In this document: positions 17,876 to 26,595 of the stretch, piece after piece
Position numbering within the stretch: the first letter of the stretch is position 1
Layout: every line of letters begins with the position of its first letter
From: Massilia brevitalea
GTDB taxonomy: Bacteria > Pseudomonadota > Gammaproteobacteria > Burkholderiales > Burkholderiaceae_D
Reading direction: 5' to 3'
Length of the DNA: 64,000 nt
Assembly (NCBI RefSeq): GCF_030711405.1
Contig: NZ_JAULSI010000019.1
Span: 1 to 64,000 of the forward strand
The notes under the pieces: model-generated
Databases searched by the model: none
The model's input: the letters and a program-made list of their open reading frames with translations, nothing else
What the model was told of the DNA's origin: nothing
Translations under genes and position numbers: made by a program

Positions 17876-18166
17876 ATGTTCTCTGCGTTTGCGCAATTCA
17901 ATCGTGCGCGGGTCAGGCGAAAACTGTTTTGCGAGATTTGCCGATGAAATAAGGCGCCGTTTGAAGCGCGATGCGTTGCGGCGCTGTCCAATAGAGTGAA
18001 ATGTCTGTGTGCGGGTTGCGCACTGACAAGGTTTTCGTGTACTTTACGTGATTGAATTTGTCAAAACGTGAACATGGATTTTTTTGCATGCTCACTGGCA
18101 AACAAAACCGATCGAATAACGGGATGCCGATACGCTCAGTATGCACTTAAGCTTAGCGAAAAGAAC
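17876..18166. other. Gene-free stretch ending at an orphan terminator
   Basis: About 290 bases with no supported reading frame, AT-richer than neighbouring genes from 18000 to 18120. A strong terminator closes it (18167-18207), although nrdAB already ends at its own terminator. The stretch could encode a small RNA. I could not find a convincing promoter; the direct repeats ACGTGA at 18045 and 18065 are the only regular motif. Confidence 0.35.
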
Positions 18167-18207
18167 AAGCCGCACTGCCTGATCGACATCAGGCAAGGCG
18201 GCTTTTT
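18167..18207 (+). terminator. Strong orphan terminator hairpin
   Basis: AAGCCGCACTGCCTGAT, loop CGAC, ATCAGGCAAGGCGGCTTTTT: a stem of about 16 pairs with one mismatch, followed by a T-run. No upstream gene is left for it to terminate. After it, 18208-18437 is the leader of the H1-like gene. Confidence 0.85.
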
Positions 18208-18437
18208 CTTTTCGCGCCCGCAGGGGTAGCGATGTGAAGGTGCTGGAAGTGTGGGTGTTTCAACGTCGTTGGCTGAAGCGCTGCAATTGTGAGGAGTTGC
18301 AGCAGTTCAGCTGGTGCCGTATTCATTGGCAGTAACCGATTGGTTTGTGCCGATGAATAATTCGCCCGATGCAGCAGGCAGTCGGACGGATTTCAACCTT
18401 GTAGCGTATTTTCTCATCGCAGAGAAGGAGAACAAAA

Positions 18438-19403
18438 ATGGCAACAGCCGCTAAGAAACCAGCAGCAAAACCGGCAGGCAAGACTGCCGCCAAACCGGCC
18501 GCAAAAGCTGCCGCAGCAGAGAAACCAGCAGCGAAGAAAACCGCTGCTGCTAAACCAGCAGCGAAGCCAGCTGCGAAGCCGGCGGCAAAGGCTGCGGCGA
18601 AACCAGCTGCGAAGCCGGCTGCAAAGGCTGCGGCTAAACCAGCTGCAAAGCCAGCTGCAAAACCGGCAGCAAAAGCTGCGGCCAAGCCAGCAGCGAAACC
18701 AGCAGCGAAGAAAACCGCTGCAACCAAGACCGCGACCAAGTCGGCCGCCGCCAAGCCAGCAGCGAAGAAAACGGCAGCTCCGGCAAAGAGCGCCGCCAAG
18801 ACCGCAGCGAAAGCGCCAGCTAAAGCAGCAGCGACCAAGACCGCAACCAAGGCTCCAGCCAAGGCAGCGACCAAGACTGCAGCTAAAGCGCCGGCCAAGG
18901 CCGCAACCAAGACTGCAGCCAAGTCGTCGGCCAAGACCGCAACCAAGGCTCCAGCCAAGGCCGCAACCAAGACCGCAGCCAAAGCTCCGGCCAAGGCAGC
19001 GACCAAGACTGCAGCCAAGTCGCCGGCCAAGACCGCAACCAAGGCTCCGGCCAAGGCAGCGACCAAGACCGCAGCCAAGTCGTCGGCCAAGACCGCAACC
19101 AAGGCTCCAGCCAAGGCCGCAACCAAGACCGCAGCCAAAGCTCCGGCCAAGGCAGCGACCAAGACTGCAGCCAAGTCGCCGGCCAAGACCGCAACCAAGG
19201 CTCCGGCCAAGGCAGCGACCAAGACCGCAGCCAAGTCGTCGGCCAAGACCGCAACCAAGGCTCCAGCCAAGGCAGCGACCAAGACCGTAGCCAAGTCGTC
19301 GGCCAAGACCGCAAGCAAGGCTCCGGCCAAGGCAGCGACCAAGACCGTAGCTAAAGCTCCAGCCAAGGCAGCGACTAAAACCGCAGCCAAGTCGTCGGCC
19401 TAG
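18438..19403 (+). CDS. Histone H1-like Ala/Lys-rich protein, N-terminal part (amber-terminated)
   Basis: A 321-residue product composed almost only of Ala, Lys, Pro, Thr and Ser, in repeats such as KAPAKAATKTAAK. This is like the C-terminal tail of histone H1 and AlgP-type bacterial proteins, which bind and compact DNA. AAGGAG lies upstream of ATG 18438. The frame stops at TAG 19401 in the context TCGTCGGCC-TAG, where the sister repeats read TCGTCGGCC-AAG. The same frame then continues to 20897 with one more TAG. The product may therefore be a truncated form of an 819-residue protein. It contains two identical 156-bp repeats (18923-19234). Confidence 0.75.
   Translation: MATAAKKPAAKPAGKTAAKPAAKAAAAEKPAAKKTAAAKPAAKPAAKPAAKAAAKPAAKPAAKAAAKPAAKPAAKPAAKAAAKPAAKPAAKKTAATKTATKSAAAKPAAKKTAAPAKSAAKTAAKAPAKAAATKTATKAPAKAATKTAAKAPAKAATKTAAKSSAKTATKAPAKAATKTAAKAPAKAATKTAAKSPAKTATKAPAKAATKTAAKSSAKTATKAPAKAATKTAAKAPAKAATKTAAKSPAKTATKAPAKAATKTAAKSSAKTATKAPAKAATKTVAKSSAKTASKAPAKAATKTVAKAPAKAATKTAAKSSA
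18923..19234 (+). repeat. Two identical 156-bp tandem repeats in the H1-like gene
   Basis: Units 18923-19078 and 19079-19234 appear identical, each beginning GTCGTCGGCCAAGACCGC. 156 is divisible by three, so the frame is preserved. Confidence 0.9.
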
Positions 19404-19664
19404 ACCGCAACCAAGGCTCCAGCCAAGGCCGCAACCAAGACCGCAGCTAAGGCTCCAGCCAAGGCAGCGCCCAAGACCGCAGCGAAAGCTCCAGCCAAGG
19501 CAGCGCCTAAAACCGCAGCCAAGTCGTCGGCCTAGACCGCAACCAAGGCTCCAGCCAAGGCCGCAACCAAGACCGCAGCTAAGGCTCCAGCCAAGGCAGC
19601 GCCCAAGACCGCAGCGAAAGCTCCAGCCAAGGCAGCGACTAAAACCGCAGCCAAGTCGTCGTCC
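19401..19664 (+). repeat. Two 132-bp tandem repeats, each starting with an amber codon
   Basis: Units 19401-19532 and 19533-19664 both start TAGACCGCAACCAAGG. I count one clear internal difference (GCGCCT versus GCGACT near the end), plus GGCC versus GTCC at the junction with the following sequence. The duplication copied an AAG-to-TAG change and preserved the frame. Confidence 0.9.
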
Positions 19665-20897
19665 AAGACCGCAACCAAGGCTCCGGCCAAGGCAGCGGCC
19701 AAGACCGCAGCGAAAGCTCCAGCCAAGGCAGCGACTAAAACCGCAGCCAAGTCGTCGGCCAAGACCGCACCCAAGGCTCCGGCCACGGCAGCGACCAAAA
19801 CCGCAGCGAAGGCTCCAGTGAAAGCCGCAGCGACCAAGACCGTAGCTACAGCTCCAGCCAAGGCCGCGACTAAAACCGCAGCCAAGTCGTCGGCCAAGAC
19901 CGCACCCAAGGCTCCGGCCACGGCAGCGACCAAAACCGCAGCGAAGGCTCCAGTGAAAGCCGCAGCGACCAAGACCGTAGCTACAGCTCCAGCCAAGGCC
20001 GCGACTAAAACCGCAGCCAAGTCGTCGGCCAAGACCGCAACCAAGGCTCCGGCCAAGGCAGCGGCCAAGACTGCAGCTAAAGCTCCAGCCAAGGCAGCGA
20101 CTAAAACCGCAGCCAAGTCGTCGGCCAAGACCGCAACCAAGGCTCCGGCCAAGGCAGCGACCAAAACCGCAGCGAAGGCTCCAGTGAAAGCCGCAGCGAC
20201 CAAGACCGCAGCAAAAGCTCCGGCCAAAGCTGCAGCGACCAAGACCGTAGCGAAGGCTCCGGCCAAAGCCGCAGCAACCAAGACTGCAGCCAAAGCTCCG
20301 GCCAAAGCAGCAGCGACCAAGACCGCAGCGCAAGCCGCTCCGGTGAAAGCCGCCGCGACCACGACTGCAGCAAAATCGCCAGTGAAAGCCGCCGCCAAAC
20401 CAGCAGCCAAGCCGGCAGCGCGTTCGACGGTGAAAGCCGAAGACTCGCCTGCAGCCCCGGCCAAGTCGGAAGCGACCCTGGCCGCCAACCCGGCAGTCAA
20501 GCGCGCGGTCGGCACGAAGTCAGCCGAAGCCAAGCCGGAAGCGAAGACCGAAGCCAAGGCAGCCGCACCGGCAGCCAAGGCCGAAGCCAAGCCGGAAGCC
20601 AAGGTCGAAGCAACGCCGGAAGTGAAGGCCGAAGCCAAGCCTGAAGCGAAAGCTGAAGTGAAGCCGGCAGCGAAAGCCGACACCAAGCCGGCAGTGAAAG
20701 CGGAAGCCAAGCCAGCGGCCAAGAAGCCAGCTGCGAAGAAAGCAGCCGCCAAGGCCGCTGACACCAAGGCCGAAGCGCAGCCAGCTGCTGCCAAGGACAA
20801 GGAAGGCGAGAACAAGGCAGCCGCACCGGCTCCGGCCGCAAAGACCACGCTGGCGCCGGCAGCGGCATGGCCGTTCCCGACCAGTAGCCGTCCGTAA
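19404..20897 (+). pseudogene. Continuation of the H1-like frame after amber codons
   Basis: In the same frame as 18438, the sequence is open from 19404 except for TAG at 19533, and ends at TAA 20895-20897. It encodes more AKAPAK repeats, then a Glu/Lys/Ala part (KAEAKPEAKVEATPEVKAEA) and a non-repetitive end, TLAPAAAWPFPTSSRP. I recall a similar AAWPFPT tail at the end of related Oxalobacteraceae proteins. Preservation of frame and tail argues for a recent mutation, low-level amber readthrough, or an assembly error. Independent initiation (for example GTG 19818) has no ribosome site. Whether it is expressed is unknown. Confidence 0.6.
19751..20020 (+). repeat. Two 135-bp tandem repeats in the H1-like gene
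   Basis: Units 19751-19885 and 19886-20020 appear identical, again beginning GTCGTCGGCCAAGACCGC. This is a third independent duplication with the same boundary word. Confidence 0.88.
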
Positions 20898-20921
20898 CGA
20901 CAGTAGGCGCCCGCTTGGGGC

Positions 20922-20968
20922 AAAATACCGCTGTGTGATATGTTCGCACAGCGGTATTTTTTTATTTT
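20922..20968 (+). terminator. Terminator of the H1-like gene
   Basis: Perfect 14-bp stem AAAATACCGCTGTG / CACAGCGGTATTTT with an 11-base loop, followed by TTTATTTT. Its 5' A-run makes it potentially bidirectional. It ends 11 bases before the YggT start. Confidence 0.93.
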
Positions 20969-20979
20969 AAGGAGTCCAT

Positions 20980-21513
20980 GTGCTGCCCATTCTTCAGTTG
21001 ATCGTCGACACCGCTGCCACCGTGCTGGGCGCGGTCCTGCTCCTGCGTTTCTGGATGCAGACCATCCGGGTCCGTCCACCTGCATCCGTGGCGCAGTTCA
21101 CGTTCACGCTGAGCGACTGGCTGGTCAAGCCGCTGCGCCGCGTGGTGCCGGGAGCGGGCGGTTACGATTGGGCGAGCCTGATCGGCGCCTTCATCGTGGT
21201 GCTGCTGGCGACGTCGATCTACTTCCTGGCCGGCGCCGGCGGCGAGCAGGTCTTCCTGTGGGCGCTGGCGCGCTTCGTGAAGTGGATCATCTACGGGTTC
21301 GTGGCGCTCTTGATCATCGAGGCGATCTTCAGCTGGGTCAATCCGCATGCGCCGCTGGCGCCGTTCGTGCATGCGCTGAACGATCCGCTGCTGCGGCCGA
21401 TCCGGCGCGTGGTGCCGCCGATTGGCGGGCTGGATTTGTCGGTGCTGGTGGCGGTGTTGCTGTTGCAGATTGCGCTGTATTTGTTGAGGATGGTGTTGCC
21501 GGGGCCGTATTAA
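20980..21513 (+). CDS. YggT family membrane protein
   Basis: A 177-residue integral membrane protein with two YGGT repeats. Each has a hydrophobic helix followed by a loop such as SDWLVKPLRRVVPG (residues 46-59) and ALNDPLLRPIRRVVPP (about 132-147). The family is widespread and poorly understood; links to osmotic tolerance or membrane organisation have been proposed. The start is GTG 20980, with AAGGAG 7 bases upstream; an overlapping ATG two bases earlier leads to a stop after seven codons. A terminator follows at 21532. Confidence 0.92.
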   Translation: MLPILQLIVDTAATVLGAVLLLRFWMQTIRVRPPASVAQFTFTLSDWLVKPLRRVVPGAGGYDWASLIGAFIVVLLATSIYFLAGAGGEQVFLWALARFVKWIIYGFVALLIIEAIFSWVNPHAPLAPFVHALNDPLLRPIRRVVPPIGGLDLSVLVAVLLLQIALYLLRMVLPGPY

Positions 21514-21531
21514 AGGCTTCGTTGGATGTGG

Positions 21532-21563
21532 AAATGGGCAGCGGTGAGCTGCCCATTTTTTTT
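21532..21563 (+). terminator. Terminator after the YggT gene
   Basis: AAATGGGCAGC / GCTGCCCATTT stem with loop GGTGA and a T-run to 21563. Confidence 0.93.
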
Positions 21564-21626
21564 GTGGTGGTGGCCGGGCTTGGTGGTTCGAGCGATGTCT
21601 TGCTGCTAGCGGCTGACGCTCGGAGC

Positions 21627-21660
21627 ACGTACCGCGTGGGCACGGAGTGCCCACCTTACG
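21627..21660. repeat. Single palindromic end (copy D)
   Basis: ACGTACCGCGTGGGCACGGA followed by GTGCCCACCTTACG. Only the right-hand end of the element family is present and no partner is seen within 300 bases. It sits between the convergent YggT and PfkB-kinase genes. Confidence 0.85.
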
Positions 21661-21708
21661 GTTGCGTGTTCGATTGCGGCGGACGCATCGATGTGCGCCG
21701 ACTGTCGA

Positions 21709-22650
21709 TTACTTGAAGCGGTAGCCGAAGGCGGCTTCGAACTTGTCGGCGATTTCGACGGGGGTGAATTTGTGGTTCTGGCCGCCCTGGTGGCCGATCT
21801 TGATCGAGCCGAGCAGGCTGGCGAGGCGGCCGGTGGTGTTCCAGTCGTAGCCCTGGGCAATGCCGAACAGCAGGCCGGCGCGGTAGGCGTCGCCGCAGCC
21901 GGTGGGGTCGACGATGTTCGCGGCCGGGACCACCGGAATGTCGTAGCGCTCGCCGCCGGCGTAGATTTCGGAACCCTTTTCGCCGCGGGTGATGACCAGG
22001 GCGTCCAGTCGCGCTGCGATCGCTTCAAGCGTCAGGCCGGTGCGGTCGACGATCATTTCGAATTCGTAGTCGTTGGCCGCCAGGTAGGTGGCCTGCTCGA
22101 TGAAGCTCAAGAGTTCTTCGCCGCTGAACATCGGCAGCTGCTGGCCCGGGTCGAACATGAACGGAACGCCTTGCGCGGCGCAGTCGCGTGCGTGCTTGAG
22201 CATGCCGTCGCGGCCGTCCGGGGCGATGATCGCCACGCGCAGCGGGCCGCAGTCAGCCACGTTGTTCTCGTGCGAGAACTGCATCGCGCCCGGGTGGAAG
22301 GCGTTGATCTGGTTGTTGTCCTGGTCGGCGGTGACGAAGCACTGAGCCGTGTAGGCGTCGGCAATGGTCTTGATGGCGCGCGTCTTGATGCCGAAGTTGC
22401 GCAGGCGCTCGAGGTAGTCGGCGCCGTCCTGGCCGATGGTGGCCATGATCAGCGGGTCGCCGCCGAGCATGTTCAGGTTATAGGCGATGTTCGCCGAGCA
22501 GCCGCCGTATTCGGTGCGCAGGGTCGGCACCAGGAACGACACGTTCACGCGGTGCAGCTGGTCGGCCAGCAGGGTGTCGCCGAAGCGGCCGTGGTACTGC
22601 ATGATCTTGTCGAATGCCAGCGATCCGCAGATCAGGGTAGGGTGGGTCAT
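21709..22650 (-). CDS. PfkB-family carbohydrate/adenosine kinase
   Basis: A 313-residue ribokinase-fold sugar or nucleoside kinase. Signs: N-terminal ICGSLAFDKIM, the substrate-lid region YGGCSANIAYNL, and the PfkB C-terminal signature DPTGCGDAYRAG with the catalytic Asp in GCGD. The GG-x-x-N motif and length fit the adenosine-kinase branch, but the substrate cannot be fixed from sequence alone. It is the last gene of the aroQ-to-PfkB minus-strand block and starts 6 bases after the DUF3426 stop. Confidence 0.9.
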   Translation of the reverse strand: MTHPTLICGSLAFDKIMQYHGRFGDTLLADQLHRVNVSFLVPTLRTEYGGCSANIAYNLNMLGGDPLIMATIGQDGADYLERLRNFGIKTRAIKTIADAYTAQCFVTADQDNNQINAFHPGAMQFSHENNVADCGPLRVAIIAPDGRDGMLKHARDCAAQGVPFMFDPGQQLPMFSGEELLSFIEQATYLAANDYEFEMIVDRTGLTLEAIAARLDALVITRGEKGSEIYAGGERYDIPVVPAANIVDPTGCGDAYRAGLLFGIAQGYDWNTTGRLASLLGSIKIGHQGGQNHKFTPVEIADKFEAAFGYRFK

Positions 22651-22656
22651 GTTCGC

Positions 22657-24150
22657 TCAGGGATAAAAGACGGCGATGTGGTAGCCGGATGGTTGAAGGT
22701 CGTCCACGCGGAAGTGGAGCGTGATCGCTTGTTCGACGCGCGGGGCCAGGCCGTTTGCGGCCGGTGTGCCTGCCGCCAGGTAGTCGCGCGGCGCGAACAC
22801 GCGGCGCACCAGCGGCTTGTCGCTGGCGTCGGTCAGCGACAGCTCGAGGCTGGGCCAGGCCTGCGGCACGGCGCCCTGGTTGCGCAGCTGGGTGGTGAAC
22901 GCATAGGCGCCGCCGCCGAGGGTGGTCAGTTCGCCGGTGTCGATGACGAGGTTGTCGACCTGGGCCGGCAGCTCGACGCGGCAGCCGAACAGGGCGCAGC
23001 CGGATACCAGCGCCGGCTTCGCGCCGGGGGAGCGGGCGGCGAGCGCGTTGCGGAAGGTGAAGGCGCCCTGGGCAATCAGGATCAGCAGCAGCACGACCGA
23101 GCCGGCCAGCATGGCGAGCTTGCGCGTACGGCTGCCTTGTTCCTGCTGGCGGCTGCGCTTCACGAATTCGGGCTCGTCGCTCTCCGGCACGCGGATTTTC
23201 GGCGGCGCGTCGATTTTCGTCGGGGTCAGGCGCGAACGGCGGGCGGCGGCCTTTTCGGCACGCTTGGACGAAGGCGTACGGGCCACCGGCGGTGCGCTTG
23301 GCGCTGGCGCTGCGCCGTGGACGATGGCGCCGGCTGCCTCGCGCAGCGGCAGCATCGGCGGCGCGTCGGCAGCGCGCACCGGCGCCGCGGTTGATGGCGT
23401 CGCCGGATCTTGCCTGTGCTCGTCCTCGTGGCCGGGCAGCGCGGTGGCGACGATTTCCTCGTCCACCGGCAGGCCAAAGGTCGGCTCGATGCGGCTGGAA
23501 GGCGGGAAGGCGATCTCGGTGGCCGGCGCAAAGGCCGGTGGCGTGAGCGTTTGGGCGGGGCCGCCCGATGTGGTGTTGCCCGAATCGGCTTGCGCGGCCG
23601 AATCGGCGTCGACCGGCGCCGGCGGTTCGACGACCGTCACCTTCGCTATCGGCACGTCTGCCGACAAGGCCTCCGCTGCGGGTATGACAGGGGCGTCCTC
23701 TTCCGGCGCAGCGACCTTGGGCAGGATGCCGAACGGGTCGAAGGTATGATTGAAGTCGAGCGTGTAGACCGGCTGGTCGTCGAAATTCGGCGCGGCGTCG
23801 TCTGCAAGTGCGGCAGGCGCTTCTGCGTCGACAACGGCAATGGGAAGGGAATCGGCTACGGCGTCCGCTGCCGGCTCTTCGACCGGCTCGGGCTCCAGTT
23901 CCGGCTCCGATTCTAGTTCCGATTCTGGCTCGAATGCCGGCGCAACAGCGGCAAGTGTTTCGGCCACGGCAGGCGGCGCCGCTGCTGCCGGCGCACGCAC
24001 CGGCAAGGCATCGAGGTCGACCAGCGACGCACTGCCGTCGAAGATCTCCTGGCAGGCGCCGCAGCGCACGATGCCCCCACGTAGTTTGAGCTGGTCCGAG
24101 GCGACCCGGAACATGGTGCCGCAGTGGGGGCATTGTGTGGCGAGCGCCAT
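22657..24150 (-). CDS. MJ0042 zinc-ribbon and DUF3426 membrane protein
   Basis: A 497-residue protein. The N-terminal zinc ribbon has Cys7-X2-Cys10 and Cys30-X2-Cys33 (TQCPHCGTMFRV, RCGACQEIF). A long acidic Pro/Ala/Glu low-complexity region runs from 50 to about 300. One transmembrane helix (AMLAGSVVLLLILIAQGAF) lies near 345-363, then a C-terminal DUF3426 domain. Function is unknown, but the gene is typically linked to prmA in betaproteobacteria. ATG 24150 is chosen because AAGGAGAG lies just upstream and the zinc ribbon starts there; a longer frame reaches 24225, inside prmA. Confidence 0.88.
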   Translation of the reverse strand: MALATQCPHCGTMFRVASDQLKLRGGIVRCGACQEIFDGSASLVDLDALPVRAPAAAAPPAVAETLAAVAPAFEPESELESEPELEPEPVEEPAADAVADSLPIAVVDAEAPAALADDAAPNFDDQPVYTLDFNHTFDPFGILPKVAAPEEDAPVIPAAEALSADVPIAKVTVVEPPAPVDADSAAQADSGNTTSGGPAQTLTPPAFAPATEIAFPPSSRIEPTFGLPVDEEIVATALPGHEDEHRQDPATPSTAAPVRAADAPPMLPLREAAGAIVHGAAPAPSAPPVARTPSSKRAEKAAARRSRLTPTKIDAPPKIRVPESDEPEFVKRSRQQEQGSRTRKLAMLAGSVVLLLILIAQGAFTFRNALAARSPGAKPALVSGCALFGCRVELPAQVDNLVIDTGELTTLGGGAYAFTTQLRNQGAVPQAWPSLELSLTDASDKPLVRRVFAPRDYLAAGTPAANGLAPRVEQAITLHFRVDDLQPSGYHIAVFYP

Positions 24151-24163
24151 GCCTGGGCTCTCC

Positions 24164-25117
24164 TTAGGCGGTGGCGGAACGCGCGGGCGGAACCGTGTCC
24201 TGGCCGAGCGTGCCGTGCAAGGCAACCCAGCCGTCCTGCTCGGCCCAGACGCCCAGCTTTATGAAAGGTGCGTAGGCGGCGGCCACTTCCTCGGCCTGGC
24301 GCGCCAGCACGCCCGACAGGATCAGCGAACCACCGGGCGCCACGCGGCCGGACAGCATCGGCGCCATCAGCTTCAATGGGCTCGACAGGATATTCGCCAC
24401 CACGATGTCGAACTTGCCGCTGGCGTGACGCGCGTTCGGCGCCACAGCCAGGTCGTCCGGCACGTAGAAGTCGATCTCGCAATTGTTACGTTCGGCATTT
24501 GCGCGGGCCGATTCGATCGCTTGCGGATCGATGTCGACACCGGCCACGTCGCCGGAACCGAGCTTCTTGGCGACCATCGCCAGGATGCCCGAGCCGCAGC
24601 CGTAGTCCAGCACCGACTTGCCCGGTTTCGGATGCGCTTCCAGCCACTCCATGCACAAACGGGTGGTCGGATGGCTGCCGGTACCGAAGGCCAGGCCCGG
24701 ATCGAGTTCCAGGATCAGGGCGTCCGGGTTTGGCGCTTCGTGCCAGCTCGGCACGACCCAGATGTTGGTGCCGATGTGGATCGGCTCGAACTGCGATTGG
24801 GTCAGGCGCACCCAGTCGGCGTCCGCCACATCGCGCGTGGTGAACGCCGGTACCTCGGCCAGCTTGATCGCGGCAGCGGCTTCGGCAACGATCGCTGCCT
24901 GGTCCGCGTCGGTATCGGTCAGGGCGACCACGCGGCTGTGGTCCCAGGCCGTTTCGGTCGGTTCCATGCCCGGCTCGCCGAACAGGGGATTTTCCTGGTC
25001 GGTGCCTTCGTCGGCGTCTTCCACCGAGACCGACAGGGCGCCTGCTTCCATCAGCGCGTCGGACAGGGCTTCGGCGTGGTCGCGGGCGATTTCGATGACG
25101 ACTTCAGTCCAGCTCAT
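24164..25117 (-). CDS. prmA: Ribosomal protein L11 methyltransferase
   Basis: A 317-residue SAM-dependent enzyme that trimethylates L11. The N-terminal substrate-recognition domain begins [20 protein letters not shown]. The Rossmann core has SAM motif [16 protein letters not shown], the acidic motif [14 protein letters not shown] and the catalytic-region [13 protein letters not shown]. Its ATG overlaps the accC stop by 4 bases; the zinc-ribbon gene follows 13 bases downstream. Confidence 0.97.
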   Translation of the reverse strand: MSWTEVVIEIARDHAEALSDALMEAGALSVSVEDADEGTDQENPLFGEPGMEPTETAWDHSRVVALTDTDADQAAIVAEAAAAIKLAEVPAFTTRDVADADWVRLTQSQFEPIHIGTNIWVVPSWHEAPNPDALILELDPGLAFGTGSHPTTRLCMEWLEAHPKPGKSVLDYGCGSGILAMVAKKLGSGDVAGVDIDPQAIESARANAERNNCEIDFYVPDDLAVAPNARHASGKFDIVVANILSSPLKLMAPMLSGRVAPGGSLILSGVLARQAEEVAAAYAPFIKLGVWAEQDGWVALHGTLGQDTVPPARSATA

Positions 25118-26502
25118 GCGTCAGCCTTGTTTTCCGGGGCCACGACAACCTTGGTGTCGGGGCGGTTCGCCAGCTTCTGTTCCAGGTAATGAATGTTGGT
25201 GCCGCCTTCGATGAAACGGGCGTCGACCATCAGTTCGCGGTGCAGCTGGATGTTGGTGAGGATACCCTCGACCACCATTTCCGACAGCGCGATCTGCATG
25301 CGGCGGATGGCCTGCTCGCGGGTAGCACCGTAGGAAATTACCTTGCCGATCATCGAATCGTAATGAGGTGGCACATAGTAGCCCGCATACGAGTGCGAAT
25401 CGACACGGATGCCAGGACCGCCCGGCGGATGCCAGCCGGTGATGCGGCCCGGCGACGGCGTGAACTTGAACGGGTCTTCGGCATTGATGCGGCACTCGAT
25501 GGCGTGGCCGGCCAGCATGATGTCGCGCTGGCGGAAACGCAGCTTTTCGCCGCAAGCGATGCGGATCTGTTCCTGCACGATGTCGATGCCGGTGATCATT
25601 TCGGTGACCGGGTGTTCGACCTGCACGCGGGTGTTCATTTCGATGAAATAGAACTCGCCGTTTTCGTACAGGAATTCGAAGGTGCCGGCGCCGCGGTAGC
25701 CGATCTTGCGGCAGGCTTCGGCGCAGCGGTCGCCGATCTTTTCGATCAGCTTGCGCGGGATGCCCGGCGCCGGTGCTTCCTCGATCACCTTCTGGTGGCG
25801 GCGCTGCATCGAGCAGTCGCGTTCGCCCAGCCAGACGGCGTTTTTGTGTTCGTCGGCGAGGATCTGGATTTCCACGTGGCGCGGATTTTCCAGGTACTTC
25901 TCCATGTAGACTTCCGGATTGCCGAAGGCCGAACCGGCTTCGGTCTTGGTCATCTGCACGGCGTTCAGCAGGGCCGCTTCGGTGTGGACGACGCGCATGC
26001 CGCGTCCGCCGCCGCCGCCGGCCGCCTTGATGATGACCGGATAGCCGACCTTGCGCGCGGTCTGGATGATCTCTTTCGGGTCATCCGACAGGGCGCCGTC
26101 GGAGCCGGGCACGCAAGGCACGCCGGCGCGGATCATCGCCTGCTTGGCCGAGACCTTGTCGCCCATCAAACGGATCGAGTCGGAACGCGGGCCGATGAAG
26201 ACGAAGCCCGATTTTTCCACGCGCTCGGCAAAGTCGGCGTTTTCCGACAGGAAGCCGTAGCCAGGGTGGATGGCTTCGGCGTCGGTCACTTCGGCGGCGC
26301 TGATAATGGCTGGCATGTTCAGGTAGCTCAGCGCGGACTGTGCCGGGCCGATGCAGACGGACTCGTCGGCCAGCTTCACGTACTTGGCGTCCTTGTCGGC
26401 CTCGGAGTGAACGACCACCGTCTTGATGCCCATTTCGCGGCAGGCGCGCTGGATACGCAGCGCGATTTCACCACGGTTGGCGATGAGGATTTTTTCAAAC
26501 AT
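25114..26502 (-). CDS. accC: Acetyl-CoA carboxylase, biotin carboxylase subunit
   Basis: A 462-residue enzyme carboxylating biotin on AccB with ATP and bicarbonate, the first step of fatty acid synthesis. The biotin carboxylase N-domain starts [16 protein letters not shown]. The ATP-grasp domain contains the glycine-rich [15 protein letters not shown] loop and [16 protein letters not shown] with catalytic Glu/Arg. The C-domain includes [12 protein letters not shown]. It is preceded by accB (93-base gap with a hairpin at 26527-26545) and overlaps prmA. Confidence 0.98.
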   Translation of the reverse strand: MFEKILIANRGEIALRIQRACREMGIKTVVVHSEADKDAKYVKLADESVCIGPAQSALSYLNMPAIISAAEVTDAEAIHPGYGFLSENADFAERVEKSGFVFIGPRSDSIRLMGDKVSAKQAMIRAGVPCVPGSDGALSDDPKEIIQTARKVGYPVIIKAAGGGGGRGMRVVHTEAALLNAVQMTKTEAGSAFGNPEVYMEKYLENPRHVEIQILADEHKNAVWLGERDCSMQRRHQKVIEEAPAPGIPRKLIEKIGDRCAEACRKIGYRGAGTFEFLYENGEFYFIEMNTRVQVEHPVTEMITGIDIVQEQIRIACGEKLRFRQRDIMLAGHAIECRINAEDPFKFTPSPGRITGWHPPGGPGIRVDSHSYAGYYVPPHYDSMIGKVISYGATREQAIRRMQIALSEMVVEGILTNIQLHRELMVDARFIEGGTNIHYLEQKLANRPDTKVVVAPENKADA

Positions 26503-26526
26503 GGTTAGCTTGGGTAGATGAGAGAA

Positions 26527-26545
26527 GCCGGCGTCGGGCGCCGGC
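26527..26545 (-). other. Hairpin in the accB-accC gap
   Basis: GCCGGCG-loop of 5-CGCCGGC, a perfect 7-bp GC stem without a T-run. It lies between accB and accC, so it may be an RNA processing or stability element setting the subunit ratio. That role is inference. Confidence 0.45.
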
Positions 26546-26595
26546 CTGGGTTCGGATCAAAAGGCCGCGTAGACATCACGGCCGGCGAGGCTGGA

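Noticed and set aside
18414..20333. Long minus-strand frames (639 and 517 residues, Leu/Gly/Cys/Arg or Ala/Val/Leu repeats) opposite the H1-like gene, up to 21085
   Set aside because: They are the complement of a low-complexity Ala/Lys repeat, which automatically lacks stops; no ribosome sites, and the plus frame has AAGGAG and a terminator.
18438..20897. Genome-wide recoding of TAG
   Set aside because: yqiA, pilI and the 54-residue gene after pilR end with TAG at natural ends, so TAG acts as a stop here.
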